Assembly: GCA_012184525.1 (NCBI GenBank)
Contig: WOFQ01000011.1
Location: 372,001 to 436,000 of the forward strand
Direction: 5' to 3'
Source: Xenoacremonium recifei
Taxonomy: Eukaryota > Ascomycota > Sordariomycetes > Hypocreales > Nectriaceae
DNA: 64,000 nucleotides
Positions 32,735 through 45,542 of this stretch are shown here, one piece after another. A program made the position numbers and the translations under genes. Position 1 is the first letter of the stretch, and every line of letters starts with the position of its first letter. The notes under the pieces are model-generated. The model had not been told where the DNA came from. It worked only from the letters and a program-made list of their open reading frames with translations, and ran no database searches.

Positions 32735-35700
32735 AGGCATTCATTGGCCCTTGCCCGAAGATGCATTCTCTCTATACCCCGCTCCCACGAACGATGATTC
32801 GGAGACAGCGAAATAATATTCATGCATTTACAGCGATTTTCCACTACACCCGGTCTCGGGCACTGTATCATAAACAGGCGATTTTCTTGATGTAGGCGAT
32901 GTAATCGTCAACGCAAACAAATCAAGAGTTATTATTTTTTTTTTTGGTCTAAATATCTCACGAATTCATACCCTAATGTAATGGAATTACCGGCGCTACG
33001 GCTGAGTGGGAAGAACACGGAGCGCGTACAGGAGGGAAAAACAAAAGGAAGTGGCATCATGGAGATCAACGCATCCGCCAGGTGGCTCGGTCCAATGGCG
33101 GACAAGGGAGGCGCTTGGGGATTCTTTTCCTATAATACACGACATGTCTGAAGCTTATTGGATTTATTGGAGGCGAGATCTGGAGAGCTTGGTATATCAG
33201 GGAACCGGGGGGCATGATGATGAGGGGGAAGGTCTCCAGATGGGGGGGAGATCTGGTACATTAGACGTTGATCTATACCGAACATTATGAAATGAAAAAA
33301 TAACACAACCATTCACATCAAAATCTTCCAAGAGTAACTACTGCATCCTTGTGCATGTCAGGTGGGCAGTTGAGACAGGTGATGTCATAGTGATTGGTGA
33401 TGGGCGTTGGTGGAGGATGGCTTGATCGATCACATCAGGCGTTGACGAAGCTCACACATTCAAGGCTCTGGCCAGGCCCTGGTGGTGTTGAATTCCAGCC
33501 AGCACAGACTCCACCGCAAGTACTGTAAGTACCGCGGCCGTGCGGAAGCCATGTGGTGTTTCGGGCGGTTGAGTGTCTGAGCCAAAGACGGTAGACCAGA
33601 CGGGAGCAGGACAACGAACAATGGCCGCAAGCATAGCCGCATACCAACGGGTGACAACTGTCGCCCGCCAGGACAAGCCTCGCAAGGCCTCCCCCAGAGT
33701 GTGGAGAGGTTGCTCGCTTGCCTCTGGTTGTCACGCGTCACCGACAGCGTGGAAGCGGCGCTGCCCTCAGCGAACACCGTCCAGTTGTCCTCGCAGAGGC
33801 TCCCGCCTCCACATTCCATTCGCAGAATCTAGACCTCCCGATAGGGAAGCGCGCGCGAGAAAGTCTATCCCAGACGGGCTGCACCCAGACCGATCGGGGC
33901 AGCATCCTGGCTGCAAGCCTAGACCCCGGGCGGCCCGAGGCCCTAACCCGTGGCCGCTTCGAGGCGCTGGCTGCGACTCGGGCAGACAGCGGGCAAAGGC
34001 CGGGCGGTGGGAGGCGAGGGGAGAGAGACAGCGAGCGAGCCAAAGCAAGATCGGCGGCGCCGGGGGAGACGGAGAGAGAGAGAGCTCCCTCTAGCTTGCT
34101 TCCCATCTCTACCCCTCACGAGCTGGACTGCTGAAGATAGTCACATCTCATTATCCATGACAGCGGCTGGCTGGCCTGGCCCGCCCGCCTGCTTGCGTCC
34201 GGCTGGGGGATCAGGGGATGCAACGCTGCGGTGTGAGCGAGTGCGAACGAACAGACGGACGGAATGGGCCTTGCGATGTCACCCTGCGTGCCTGCACCGA
34301 GAGCGGAATCCGCGCCGGCTCGGAGGGTTGCACTGGCGGCGGAGTTCGGTTAGTGACGATTATGACAGGTCTGTCTTCGCTGTGCTGGAGCAGACGCTGG
34401 CTGCCTGGGACGAACCGGGGGTTCGGCGCGGCTGAGGTGTCTTGTAGAGTTCTCTGCTGGTGAGAGTCCAGACCACCCCTCGCTACGGCACTTGGCCTTC
34501 CTTTCGCAAGCTTTGCTCAGCTTGACAGTCTACGCCGATGCGACCTGGACTGGCCCTCCAGCGGCTGAACAGCAGCTTGCCACCGCTATGACGGGGCGTG
34601 TAAAGAAATGGTGGTGGTGGTCAGGTCATATGCAGCGAGGACAACCGCAACTCGCCGTACAGCGAACCCGAAAGGTTGAGGTGCTATTCAGGTTGTTGGG
34701 ACCGCTGCAGCGAAAACGAGTCAGGGTTGTTGTGCAGCCTGTCACAACCCCAGCAGGGGACTCGGGGCTCTGAACCAACAAAACCCGACGTGTCGTTACC
34801 AACACTGAGAAGCGAGCAGAAGCCTATTGCGACCTCAGCGCTCCTTTGGCCCCCACGACAGCCTGTCCGTGCTTTGCAGTCTCTTCTCGCCTCTCCCCAT
34901 CTCCAGTTGAGTCCAGAACACTCAGCAGAGTTGACGCCCGGCGATGGCCCAAAATCGCACAGCACCCGTGCCGAGGCAGCGATGAGTCCCGCGACGTCTG
35001 GCCATCTGCGGCAGTTGAGCGGGTTGGCGAGCCGCTATGCCGCTACTCCGTATATCCACAGGTAAAGCCGGCGTGGTCCCGTTTGGTCCCATCTGCAGTC
35101 GTCAAGTCTCGATTCTGGGCATGATCCTCGGTGTGCATGCTGCTTGAAGAGATGCCCGTTTTCTTGACGAGGCACAAGTACAAACCGGTACTGCCAGGTA
35201 CTTGCAGGGATCGAGGCTGTAACGGTGGCCTAGTCCAGAGCTCTTGACAGCTTCACCTTCCAGCTAGCAACGCCAAGCGGCAGTTGAGGAGCAGCTATGC
35301 CAGCCACACCGCAGAAGCTCCATGGGGATCGGCAGAGCGCTGGCTGCTACTGACGAGGAGCAGGAGCGCGATTTGACACGTCGAGATGCGCAAGTGCAGA
35401 TTTCGATCATGGCAAACTTGCGCGCAGATCAGTATCCGGAGCCTTGTGATGCAATCAGTGATCGACGCTAAGATTAATCCTCGACGATCCGATAATGCGG
35501 ATTGGACGGCCTGCGGGCCACGTTGAGGACGATATCCTCAGCGCGCGTTGGTACGGAAAAGCTTGACAAAAGATCCGGCCGTTGGCCCTCAGGGGGCGGG
35601 CGTTGATGTTGACGTCGTTGTTGATCCAAGGGGGGTTGGTGATGCTGGGATGATCGTTGGAGATGTTGCTTGGATCTACGTGTTAGTCGGCTTGCTAACC

Positions 35701-36110
35701 AACTCTAGGATGTTTGTGACAGAAACGGCTCAAGGTGCATTAGACTGATGCTCAACGTAGATCAGTACGAAGTCCGGCACTCACCAAAGCCGCGCCGTCG
35801 AAATCGGTGAGATAGAGCTGGTGATCTGATGTCTTGTGTTGAGATCGTGAAAATTTGAGTGTTGAAGCTGGAGTTGCGAGGTGTGCTGTAGTTTAAATGA
35901 CTTTCAGCCTCCCTTCCAGTGAGGATCAAGCTGTGTGGCACCTTCCACACTAAGGTAAGGGAACGAACGAATATTCGCAATTGCAAGTATTTTCTGAGCG
36001 ATTGCTTCTTACATTGGTTACCAAAAGGAATCCAATGGCTATATACCATCCCGTAACAGGTCATTTTATCGTGTCTTGGGCTCCCTATTGATGAGCGTAA
36101 CTCAGTTGAA
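32735..36110. other. gene-poor region downstream of the homeobox gene
   Basis: About 3.4 kb. The first ~600 bp look like 3' UTR (A/T runs near 32930-32945). From 33,500 to 35,100 the DNA is GC-rich with a GA-rich purine run at about 34018-34085 and overlapping Arg/Pro-rich spurious frames on both strands. From about 35,700 it becomes more A/T-rich. I see no convincing gene or RNA. Confidence 0.5.
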
Positions 36111-36236
36111 GGAGCTTGAGGGAGCTTGAGGGAGCTACCCCGCGCTATAGCGAGTTGCGTTATAGAGCTATAGCGGGCTATAACAGGATATAGCAGGATA
36201 TAGCAGCCCTATAGCGAGTTATAGCGGGTTATAGTG
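36111..36236. repeat. 10-bp tandem repeats: GGAGCTTGAG units then phased TATAGC array
   Basis: Two exact GGAGCTTGAG copies (36111-36130) and a partial third (GGAGCT at 36131) are followed by nine TATA cores starting at 36146, 36161, 36169, 36179, 36189, 36199, 36210, 36220 and 36230. From 36169 on, the spacing is 10-11 bp. Units read approximately TATAGCRGGN. The array ends about 275 bp upstream of the SLD3 start codon. Confidence 0.85.
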
Positions 36237-36511
36237 GACGTTGGGGACGTTCCAGCGGCTAAACAGTGGAAGGCGCGCTGCGCGTCTGGAGCTCCTTCCC
36301 CATACGTCACCGGCAGACGCGTTTATTGACTCCCGCCCTTGGACCGCCAATTCCTTGCACTGCATCCGCGCTCTCCTCGACGTCGTCTGTACCCTTACTA
36401 TCTGTATAGTCTCTTCAGTTGTATATCCAACAGCTCCATTACCAATAGCTGTTGCTTGTTTTCTCATCTTTATATTATGTCGATCTCTCATCAATAAGCT
36501 CTTCACCTTCC

Positions 36512-39431
36512 ATGTCCTCGCGGGGACGACTCGAGACCGGCGCGTCGCGTCAACGGTCCCGGTCGAGAATCCTAACTCCCAGCTCCGAGGACAACCCAAT
36601 CCGCTCCGATGTCCTCGACTCGGCAAAAGGACACAAGAGGAAGAGGTCTGATTCTGGCGCGATGGATCACTTACTGAAGCCCTCCATTGCACTGAAGGTC
36701 AGGATCTCATTCCTCGTTCGCGTCTCTCCAAGCTAAATCTGACCATCTTCAGCCACACCCGCCAAACCTCCATGTCCAGCCCCGCGTCTTGCATCCCTTA
36801 ATGGTGCTTCCTCGCCAGCACCTTTCTCTGTCATGTATTGACTTTGACGCTTCTCAATCCGATCTTTCACGAAGCCGGTTCTATGAGTGTCACGTCAAAA
36901 TCCTCGATTTGGAAAGCCGGATGGGATCTGTTCCTGTTGTTCTACTTGCCCGCAACGACTCGACTCGAACTGTCTACGCGCTCGAAAGGCAGACAAACAA
37001 TCTTTATGTTGTATGTCGATTAGGATCTTGGGTTGATTTAGAGGAGCTGGCGAGCCATGCCACGGTTCTGTGTAAGGAACGGCTAAGGCCTGCCCCTCGA
37101 CAAGATCCAGTACGCCAAAGCAGCCCTGCTGCTCCGATTCGGGAGTTACACAGGGAGTCCAAACAGAAGCGGGCTGCCATTGAGGCAATCCAGTCCATGG
37201 TTCAGAAGCGTGCCAGGTCACAGTCCATATCGACATTTGAGGATGTCACCAAGCGAGTAACCTCGGCTGAGACAAACACTGTTGTTGGGGATCAGCCGTC
37301 CTCGGCTCTGGAACATGAAGAGTCCTCCCGTGTCGATTTCGCAGCCAAAGAGAAGACGCCTGCACCAACATTGGCTACAGAGGCGCCCGCGAATACGGAC
37401 TCGCCCCCGAAACAGACGGCCGAGGACATTTTTGACAATGTCAGGACACAATATTCTGAAGCTTTGTATAAGTCAATGGTGCGTTACAGACTTGACTATA
37501 TACTGCAAATAGAGATGGCTAATTTCATAGGGCTCGCTGGCGTATTTTGCTAAAGGACCTCTGTCTCGAGCACGTTCAGCATTCCACATGGATCTGGAAT
37601 CCATCTTGGATATCGGTGATCTGATAGATTTCTTGAAAACTCTTGTTTTAACAACAGTTCAAATCGACAAAAAGTATCGCGAGACCGTCCCGGAGATAAT
37701 ATCGAAGATGAAGACCATAGTCGAAACCTCCGATGAAGGCAGAAAACGAAAACGACGGGCAAGAAAGATGAAGTTGGGCAAGGACGGTCTCTATCCGTAC
37801 GAGGAGGACCATATCAAGCTATGGTGGAACACCAACAAACCCGAGTTGAAAGATGACGAGCCGACTGTACCACCTGCGCAGATCAGGTCCTTGACGTCTA
37901 TGCTCCGAACGAGAGAGACCCAACTTCAGATGATCCTCATCCTCGAAATTCTTGCATTGGAGCCCCTTAGAGTTTCGGAAGATGGAGAAGAGAGCCAGCT
38001 ACCAGTGCTACCCGGGCTAGAGTCTCAGGAACAGATGCCGCCCCCTCCGCCGAAGAAACGAAACAAGCACAACCTCCCTGTTCTGGTCGATGTGCATGCC
38101 GATCGACTTACCATTTGGCAATCAACAGCATCTGATGAACAAATTTTGCTTGAGGATTCACAAATTTCTCGCAATCCAGAAGATGGGCAATCTCAAAAGG
38201 CGTCTTCGGAACCACTGAAAGACTTCTGTGTTGATGTCATCGTACCATTGTGAGTGTACCCCTGCGAACCCATCAAGCAAAGCTAATCATGGCAGCTTCT
38301 CGGCACGGTTGCCCGAACTTTGTGACTCTATCAACAGGAAATTCGGCGGGCCCGTCATTTTGAAGTCCTCCAAATCGCGAAGCCAAAAGCACTCATCCAG
38401 CAAACGTGATCAGAAGCCCGGAGCAGCAACCAAACGACCTACCCCGAGCAAAGGCCCTCGTACATTGCAGAGGGCCTTGTCCACTGAACAAAGCCGCCGC
38501 AGCATGTCGAGAGGTCCTAGTAACATGATTGCTCTAATGCGCTCCGCTACGACGACCTCCGTACCTGGAATCAAGAGGGAGGGCAGTGAGCCAGCAGTAC
38601 TGAAGAGCATGGTTAAAGGAGAATCAGACTCGGTCCTAAAAAGGAGCGGTTCTCTCTCGCGAAGCAACAGCGTTTCAAACCTGCTGGAGTCAAAGGCTAC
38701 TAAGAAGGCTCTTGTTGAAGCAGAGCTTAAGGATGCGATCTCTGCTCTTAGAAAACCGAATCGTGAGGTTGTTGGCAAGGCGATGGCCGAGGCAGATCAG
38801 CGTCGTGTGTCGACAGGACTTTCGATGAAGAGTGAGTGATCACAGATACTGAACAAACCCTATCAAGAGGCTAACCTTCTATTCAGAAGTGAGGAAACCC
38901 GGGCGAAGTTCACTAGGCACAACAGTCCAGGTAAAGGCAACACCGGCAAATAATCGCTTTAAAGATGTCTTCGCTACGAGGCCGGAGTCGCCTTCTGATA
39001 TCCCGATCCTGAGTACCGAGGAAGTGATTCCTCCATCTAGTGTTCCGTCCATGGTCCCATCTACCAGCATTCGCACTGGCTATCGGGACACGTTTCCATC
39101 TTCTGCCGAAAGAATTGGGAGTACACCGACAAAGTCGACCAGAACATCCGACTTCCTCCGCCGTCCAGCTAACAATGACTTCATGATTCCGCCGTCGCCA
39201 CTCATGGAACGGAGGACTGTATCGGCTGAACAGGTAATCATACCGGCAAGCGCAACCAAGGAGCAGAGGCGGTTGAGCTTCACCTCAAGAGACAATGAAG
39301 TTTTCGCGACACCTGTCAAGTTGAAGTCAAGGACGGTCCCGGACACAGAGAACCTGCAGAATGAACCACCCGCCGAGAAGATATCCATCTACCAACGTTT
39401 GGGATGGGATAATGAATTTGATGATCTGTGA
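36512..39431 (+). CDS. SLD3: DNA replication regulator Sld3 (Treslin-type)
   Basis: Five exons (36512-36697, 36753-37478, 37531-38249, 38296-38831, 38887-39431) give 903 residues. Sld3 loads Cdc45 onto MCM helicases at origins and, once phosphorylated by S-CDK, binds Dpb11 to start replication. The fungal Sld3 domain begins in exon 2 (LKPSIALK-PHPP and VYALERQTNNLYVVCRLGSWVDLEEL in segments) and continues through GSLAYFAKGPLSRARSAF at the start of exon 3. Basic RKRKRRARKMK and Pro-rich PPPPPKKRNKHNLP segments follow, then a long Ser-rich disordered tail. That tail carries several SP/TP sites (TPSK, SPSD, TPTK, PPSPLMER) that could be CDK targets. All four introns are short (46-55 nt) with in-frame joins. 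Convergent with TRS65, only 181 bp between stop codons. Confidence 0.9.
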
Positions 39432-39612
39432 AATGATGTGCTTTAGAAGCATGTAGGGCAGGTATAGATCAGGCGCATTCCATAGGGGCAGCATCGCATC
39501 AGGCGGCGTTTGTTAGCATTTCAACCTGGTTTAGCATTGTATGGGCTATGACATGATACGATGCATGATTTGCATTAAAATGTAATGAAAATATGATATT
39601 TTCAACTCATCT

Positions 39613-41461
39613 TCATGTTGCTAGTGGTTCTACAATCATCGTAGGCAACTCCCTAATGTCGACGTGCTCTTGTGACCCGAGGTCAACTACTCGAATGGCC
39701 TCCAAGCCTACAAGTCCCGCCTGGAGAGCAAGGAATTGCAGTTCTACCACATGGCAAGCCCCTGGCGCCAGTGGTCCAACTCGAGTATCTGCACTAAGGC
39801 AGACCACATCAGTCGAATCCACCAGCGAGCTCTTCTGCATGGCGTGAAGCACGTTCTCATCTAGAACCGCATCCGATATCTCCTTCTCCCCACGCCGTCG
39901 CCGACCAGTCGAAGGGGGCCGCATCATGCGGACCTCGTTACGCCGCCGCTTCGGCACCGCGACCAGCGCCAACTTACGGGGCGGTCGAGCGTGCTTCTCG
40001 GTGGCGCGGTTGACGATGTAGACCATCCAGGAGAAGACGTCGCCAGGGTGCACGGGGTCCGACGGTCCGCTGAAGGTCATGGTGATGCCAAGCTCTGGGA
40101 GTGCAGCCTCGGTCTGGGTGGCGGCTTCGAGGGCCGGTAGAGCGTCTGGGCGCGTAACCGAGGGGGATTTGAGAGGGTGCACCGCCTGGCCGGTGATGGA
40201 GAGCTGAGAGGGCTTGTGGGAGCGCTGGATGCCGGAGCCGGTTGTTGGGCCGAAGCCGGGGTTGACGGGGGTGGTGAAGTCGAGGTTGGTGGTCCAGGAC
40301 ATGGACAGTTTCGGGGTGCAGATACCAGGCTCGACAAGGGCGGTGGCGTGGATGGTGATGTCGAGATCGCGGGTTGGGTTCTTGGGCGTGAAGTCCAGCT
40401 CGCGGGGCGCAATGCGGTAGAGGAACGTTATGTGATCGTGGGAAACGCAGCTGAGAGGTAGTTGCATGCCGGCTTCGTCATTGAGGCTCTCAACACTCCC
40501 GTCTGCGATTTTCATGTCGATCTTAGCAAGCATCACCTCGCAGTCAAAGTATGCGGTGAAGTCGACTTCAAGGAGGGCAATGACTGCGGAACTTGAAGGC
40601 GACGTGTTTGGTCTGGAGAAGCGTATCCTGGTGTGGATGACGGGGAATACGGGTACTTCCAGATGCTGGAGTGCTCGTATGTGCTGCATGAGGTCGTGTT
40701 GGCGCGTCACAGGGGCTACTCGCGACACTCGCAAGGCGGAAAGCCGTGGCTTCGCTCCATGGAGAGCAGAATCGGTGCTGAAGGGCTCGAGCAGGTTGAA
40801 ACTCGATGGCACGCCACTCTGAAGATACCCAGTCCCTCGGACAGTAAAGTCGGGTGGCACCTCGGGCTTCAGGGCAGCTGACGCAGAGAAGACGACGGTT
40901 GGTTTGTGAAGGCGCATACGTGGACGGGTGAGAAACACGGATAGTTTCCATACAGCGTAAAGCTTTTGTCCTGATTCATCCTCTCCGTCGCTATCTTCCT
41001 CGTCGACAACAATGAAGGGGTCGTCAACATCTTCAACCTTGCCTGAGAAAATGAGGTCGGATGCTTGGGAGCTGTCCCGATTTGCAGACACGCCGTTTAC
41101 AACGTGCGCCTCCAGGGAAATAACGAGTCTACTGAGATGAGAGCGAAGAGTCTGTTCATCTGTCCATGGAGCTCTCAAAATGAGAAGCACGTCGACTGTC
41201 TCATCTACGGAGTTGTAAGTGACGAGATCTGATAGAATTGCGAGAGCGCGCACCAAAGAACAATGTTTCCCTCTGTTTTATAGAATCAAGAATGGGTTTC
41301 CCGGGTTCCAGATCTTTGAATGCCTTGTCCAAGTCCAGATTAGTCTCAGCTGGAACCAAGTATGTGAGCTGTGACTGTTCCGCAAAGTCGGTGGACGGAT
41401 CCGGGCTGAACATGTTAATGGTGGTGAGGTCGCCCGTGGTCACGACCTCGGATTCAGACAT
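39613..41461 (-). CDS. TRS65: TRAPP complex subunit Trs65
   Basis: Two exons (41254-41461, 39613-41204) give 599 residues. Trs65 is a fungal subunit of TRAPPII, the guanine-nucleotide exchange factor for Ypt31/32 Rab GTPases at the late Golgi, and helps dimerise the complex. The C-terminal half carries beta-sandwich-like segments, including MTFSGPSDPVHPGDVFSWMV and LGPLAPGACHVVELQF-like text near the end. The one intron is short (49 nt, donor GTGCGC, acceptor CGTAG) and its removal is required: the N-terminal frame ending IKQRETLFF joins to DETVDVLLILRAPW, which matches the family. Reading the downstream frame from an internal start would wrongly include intron sequence. Acidic EEDSDGEDE lies in the N-terminal half. 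Confidence 0.88.
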
Positions 41462-41943
41462 GATGCCAGCGACACGACGCTATCGCCTCATTGGACCGTG
41501 GCTGTGGAGTTATGAAATCGAACAAAACAAAGCTCAATGAAAGAAGATCGAGTTTCCCGGTCCAGCCGTTGGGGACAATGCGTTGTGAATAAGGTAAGCA
41601 AAGGCTGGCTGTCATTAATTACGACGGTGAGTGGCCGCCCCTGAGTGGCTGATTTACAGCGTGTGATCACCGAGAACGTGGCGGCTGGCTGCAGCGAGCT
41701 GGTTAATTGCATATCCCCGACATCACCGCCCTCCCACCTGGTCCGTGCGCCAAAAGTTGATTAACCGCCTGCAAATCTCAGCCTTCCTTCCATTTCAGCA
41801 GCTGCGCTTGCTCGTCGCGTTGCCCGATTGCTCTTCCTTCAACAACAACTCGCTTCATTGGCAAATTTCTTCATCCGAGTCGCATCGCTGGATTATCAAC
41901 GTATCTACTAGGAACGCCTCCTCACGACGTGCGAGTCAACGTC
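41462..41943. promoter_or_regulatory. bidirectional promoter TRS65/PRP40
   Basis: 482 bp separate the divergent start codons. The right half is C/T- and CAAC-rich leader-like DNA of PRP40. No strong motif was noticed. Confidence 0.55.
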
Positions 41944-44579
41944 ATGAACGGCTTCGGTGCTCCCTATGGGCAGCCTGCCTCGGCCTGGCAGGAACACCGC
42001 ACGCCTGATGGACGCGCCTACTACTACAACGCCACGACGAAGGTGACGCAATGGACGAAGCCGGAGGATATGATGACGGCGGCCGAGGTATTTTTCGATC
42101 CTGCAAGTCGGGCACAATCACGGATTGCTAACGTGATGCTTTCAGCGCGCTCTCGCGAACCAGCCGTGGAAGGAGTACACTGCGGAGGGCGGTCGCAAGT
42201 ACTGGTACAACACCGAGACAAAGCAGAGCTCCTGGGAGATGCCCGAGGCTTATAAGAGTGCTCTGGGAGCGACCAGCGAGCCCCCTACTCCCGCTTCAGC
42301 GACACCATATACTCCCGGCGGATACCCAGGCGGTTCCTACGACCAGCCACGCGATCGTGACCGTGATCGTGACCGTGATCGGGATCGTGACCGCGATTAC
42401 CGTGAACCAATGCCCGAGACCCGTCAGCTCACATATGGTACAGACCCAAAGGTGCAGGCGTTCGTCCCTGCCAGCAACGATCCCGAGTATGCGACGCTGG
42501 AGGAGGCCGAGGCCGCCTTCATCAAGCTGCTCAAGCGCAGCGGAGTGCAGCCTGACTGGAGCTGGGAGCAGACCATCCGAGCCGCTGCCCGAGACCCCCA
42601 GTGGCGTGCCATTAAGGATGCCAAGGATAGAAGAGCATGTTTCGAGAAGTATTGCCAAGATGTAGTCATCCAGGACAAGGAACGCGCCAAGGAGAGAATG
42701 ACCAAGCTTCGCGCTGACTTTGAGACCATGCTCAAAAGACACCCGGAGATCACGCACTATACGCGTTGGAAGACTGCTCGACCCATGATCGAAGGTGAGA
42801 CCATCTTCCGGTCCACTAATGATGAGAATGAGCGTCGCCAGTTGTTCGAGGAGTACATCATCAGCCTCAAGAAGGCCCACGCAGAGCAACAGACCACGAC
42901 GCGAAAGAGCGCCATGGACGGACTCATCGATCTCCTGCCGAAGCTCAATCTGGAGCCTTATACTCGCTGGGCGGATGCCCAAGGTATCATTTCAACCACC
43001 CCACCATTCCAGAGTGATGAGAAGTACAAGACCCTGAGCAAGTTTGATATCTTGACGGCATTTCAGAATCACATGAAGGCCTTGGAGCGCACGTTCAACG
43101 ACACCAAGCAACAGGAGAAGAACAAGAAGTTCCGCAAGGAACGCAAGAACCGAGATGCATTCAAGACTCTCCTCAGTGAGCTCCGCAAGGATGGAAAGAT
43201 CAATGCTGGCACTAAATGGCAGCAAATCGTTCCTTTGATCGAGAATGACGAGCGATACACCAACATGGCTGGCCAGAATGGCTCAACGCCTCAAGAACTA
43301 TTCTGGGACGTGGTTGAGGAGGAGGAGCGTGGCCTACGTGGTCCTCGAAACGACGTTATTGATGTCCTTGAGGTAAATTCGGACGAGCCAAGATATTTGA
43401 AACCCACTAACAATTTCTACAGGACAAGCGATTTGATCTCACGCCTTCGAGCGATTTTGAGGAGTTCCTATCCATTATGAAGGATGATCGACGGACTGCT
43501 AACATGACTCGTGATATCTTGAAACTCATCTTCGACCGAGTAAGTTGCCTCGTCTTTCGAGATCGCCCCACGACGCATACTTACCATTGTTCTCAGCTCC
43601 GCGAGAAGCGTTCGTCCAACAAGCGCGATGACGACAGACAATCGGAACGGCAACAACGGCGAGCAGTCGAAGACCTGCGTGCATTCATCAAGCGGCTAGA
43701 CCCCCCTATCAGCGTTGGAGACACTTATGAAAAGGTACGCCCTCGACTACTGAATTCAGATGAGTTCCGGGCCGTCAGCTCCGAGGAAGCTCGGCGAAGC
43801 GCCTTCGACAAGTACATGCGTCGTCTTCGAGATAAGGAAGAGGAAGCAGACCGCAGCCATCGTCGGCGTGATCATGGTTCCAGCGAGCGAGACCTTCATC
43901 GCCGGGAGAGAGACCGATCCAGAGGTGAGCGATCTCATCGAAGCAGTGGACGTACTGGTCGACGCAGTCGCAGCCCCGAACCGGACGCATATGAAGCAGA
44001 CCGACGTAAAGCTATTGCAGAGCGCGAGCGCAATCATCGCAAGTCTACCATGGCAGAGAACCTACTCACGTCCGAGCGCGGACGTCTATCCCCGCCACCC
44101 CGCCGCGAGCGCGATCGTGAGCGTGATCGGGACCGAGACCGTGACCGTGAACGCGAACGGGACAGGGACCGGGATCGCGACTATGATCGACCCTCTCGCT
44201 CCCGTCGTGACGATGATAGCTATTACGACCGCGAGCGCAGAGACCGTGAGGAGGAACGCGAGAGACTGTATCGTCGCCGCACGGATCGAGGTTCGTACGA
44301 TGAACTCCCTTATGGAGATGAGCGTCCGTCGGGTTCTCGACGGCGCCGCCCTGATGATGAAGACGATTACACCCGCAGAGATTCTCGAGAGTCCAAGGCA
44401 AGGCCCCCAAAAGCATACCCCCCACCCACTCTGATAACTAACCCTCGAAACAGCGCCCACGAAGAGAAAGATCCCGTGAGCGTACGCCTCCGCGACACCG
44501 CAACAAGACACCTCCTGCAGAAGTTCCAGCCAAGGATGTCCATTCCGGTAGCGAAGAGGGCGAGATCGAGGAGGATTAA
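41944..44579 (+). CDS. PRP40: U1 snRNP-associated splicing factor Prp40
   Basis: Five exons (41944-42087, 42146-43372, 43423-43539, 43597-44397, 44454-44579) give 804 residues. Prp40/FBP11 links the U1 snRNP at the 5' splice site to branch-point-bound factors. Two WW domains are at residues ~12-45 (SAWQEHRTPDGRAYYYN, TQWTKP) and ~53-85 (PWKEYTAEGGRKYWYN, SSWEMP). A run of FF domains follows (from about EEAEAAFIKLLKRSGV to ARRSAFDKYMRRLRDKEEE), then a long Arg/Asp/Glu/Ser-rich tail ending EEGEIEED. An RD dipeptide tract also follows the WW pair. The last intron uses a GC donor (GCAAGG), branch ACTAAC, acceptor AACAG; splicing yields the Arg-rich, acidic-ended tail, whereas reading through gives an unrelated C-terminus. 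Confidence 0.92.
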
Positions 44580-45542
44580 GAGGGCTCTAGTCGATTCGAT
44601 TATCGAGGCTTCTTGTTTCCCTGAGTACGTCGTGACATCGCCAAGACCGCTGTTAGTATGTTGGGCGAGATGACACCCCTTTGAGTACAGGCTTCTTCGG
44701 CGTACCTACCTTACCTACCTTCCCCCCTATATACCTTTTTGCTTTTCTTTTGCTCTGCCAATGGCACGGGAGAGATTCGTCTTCCGCCTTGAGGTTGGCA
44801 GTCGTTATTATCTTTGTCTTTAGTATGTTCACAATTCCCCGCAGCTACGACCTTTGCTTCATCTTCTTTACATTCTCATCACTCCCAAACAATTTGTACC
44901 TACAGGACTGTAGACAGTAGACATATCTCAGGGAGGAATAAAATTAGAAAAGTCATCAATTTGTAAATGCGTCTTTGATTGTCACGTGCTCACATCCGGT
45001 GTTGCTCTGCTTCAAAGACTTTCTAGTTATGCTAGAGATACCAGCTCAGTCACATGTTTAGATGAACAAGTAATAGTTGACGATACAATTTTAAATATTG
45101 AACTATGCAACTAGCAGCCAAGATAAATCTGACGAGTCTCCCGCGAGGATAGGAAACCCCGACGACAGTCATCCTGCTTGATCCGCTGTCCCTCAATCTA
45201 CGAGTCCGAGCTTCACCGCCATCTCACCTAGCCAATACGACCACGAGAGACGAAATTTCAAAAAAGCAAATTACAGAAAATCAAGAAAGAGTGCCCAGAC
45301 AAAAGTGACTCCGGTGAAGCTCGTACCATCGTAGGACCAGACAGCAGGGGATAGACTGTCGTCGCCGCTGTTAGCCATCTGCATCGTCGTCCTCGCCGGC
45401 GCCGTGCTCCTTCTCTATACCCAGAATCCCGGTGAGCCCGCCGCTCTTCCGCTGCCTCAGCGAATTCCCATGGTGATTTTGAACGCCCCAAACGCCGGGT
45501 GATGCATTATAGTGGGGAGCAGAGGTGTCCTTAGGGACGCCC
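44580..45542. other. convergent 3' flanks of PRP40 and RLI1
   Basis: 963 bp between stop codons. The first half is A/T-rich 3' UTR-like DNA. The part nearest RLI1 contains a minus-strand open frame (45371-45583) that continues out of the RLI1 terminal exon in another frame and looks protein-like; it has no ATG. Confidence 0.5.

Noticed and set aside
42296..42982. 228-codon minus-strand frame in PRP40
   Set aside because: Antisense of the FF-domain region of PRP40.
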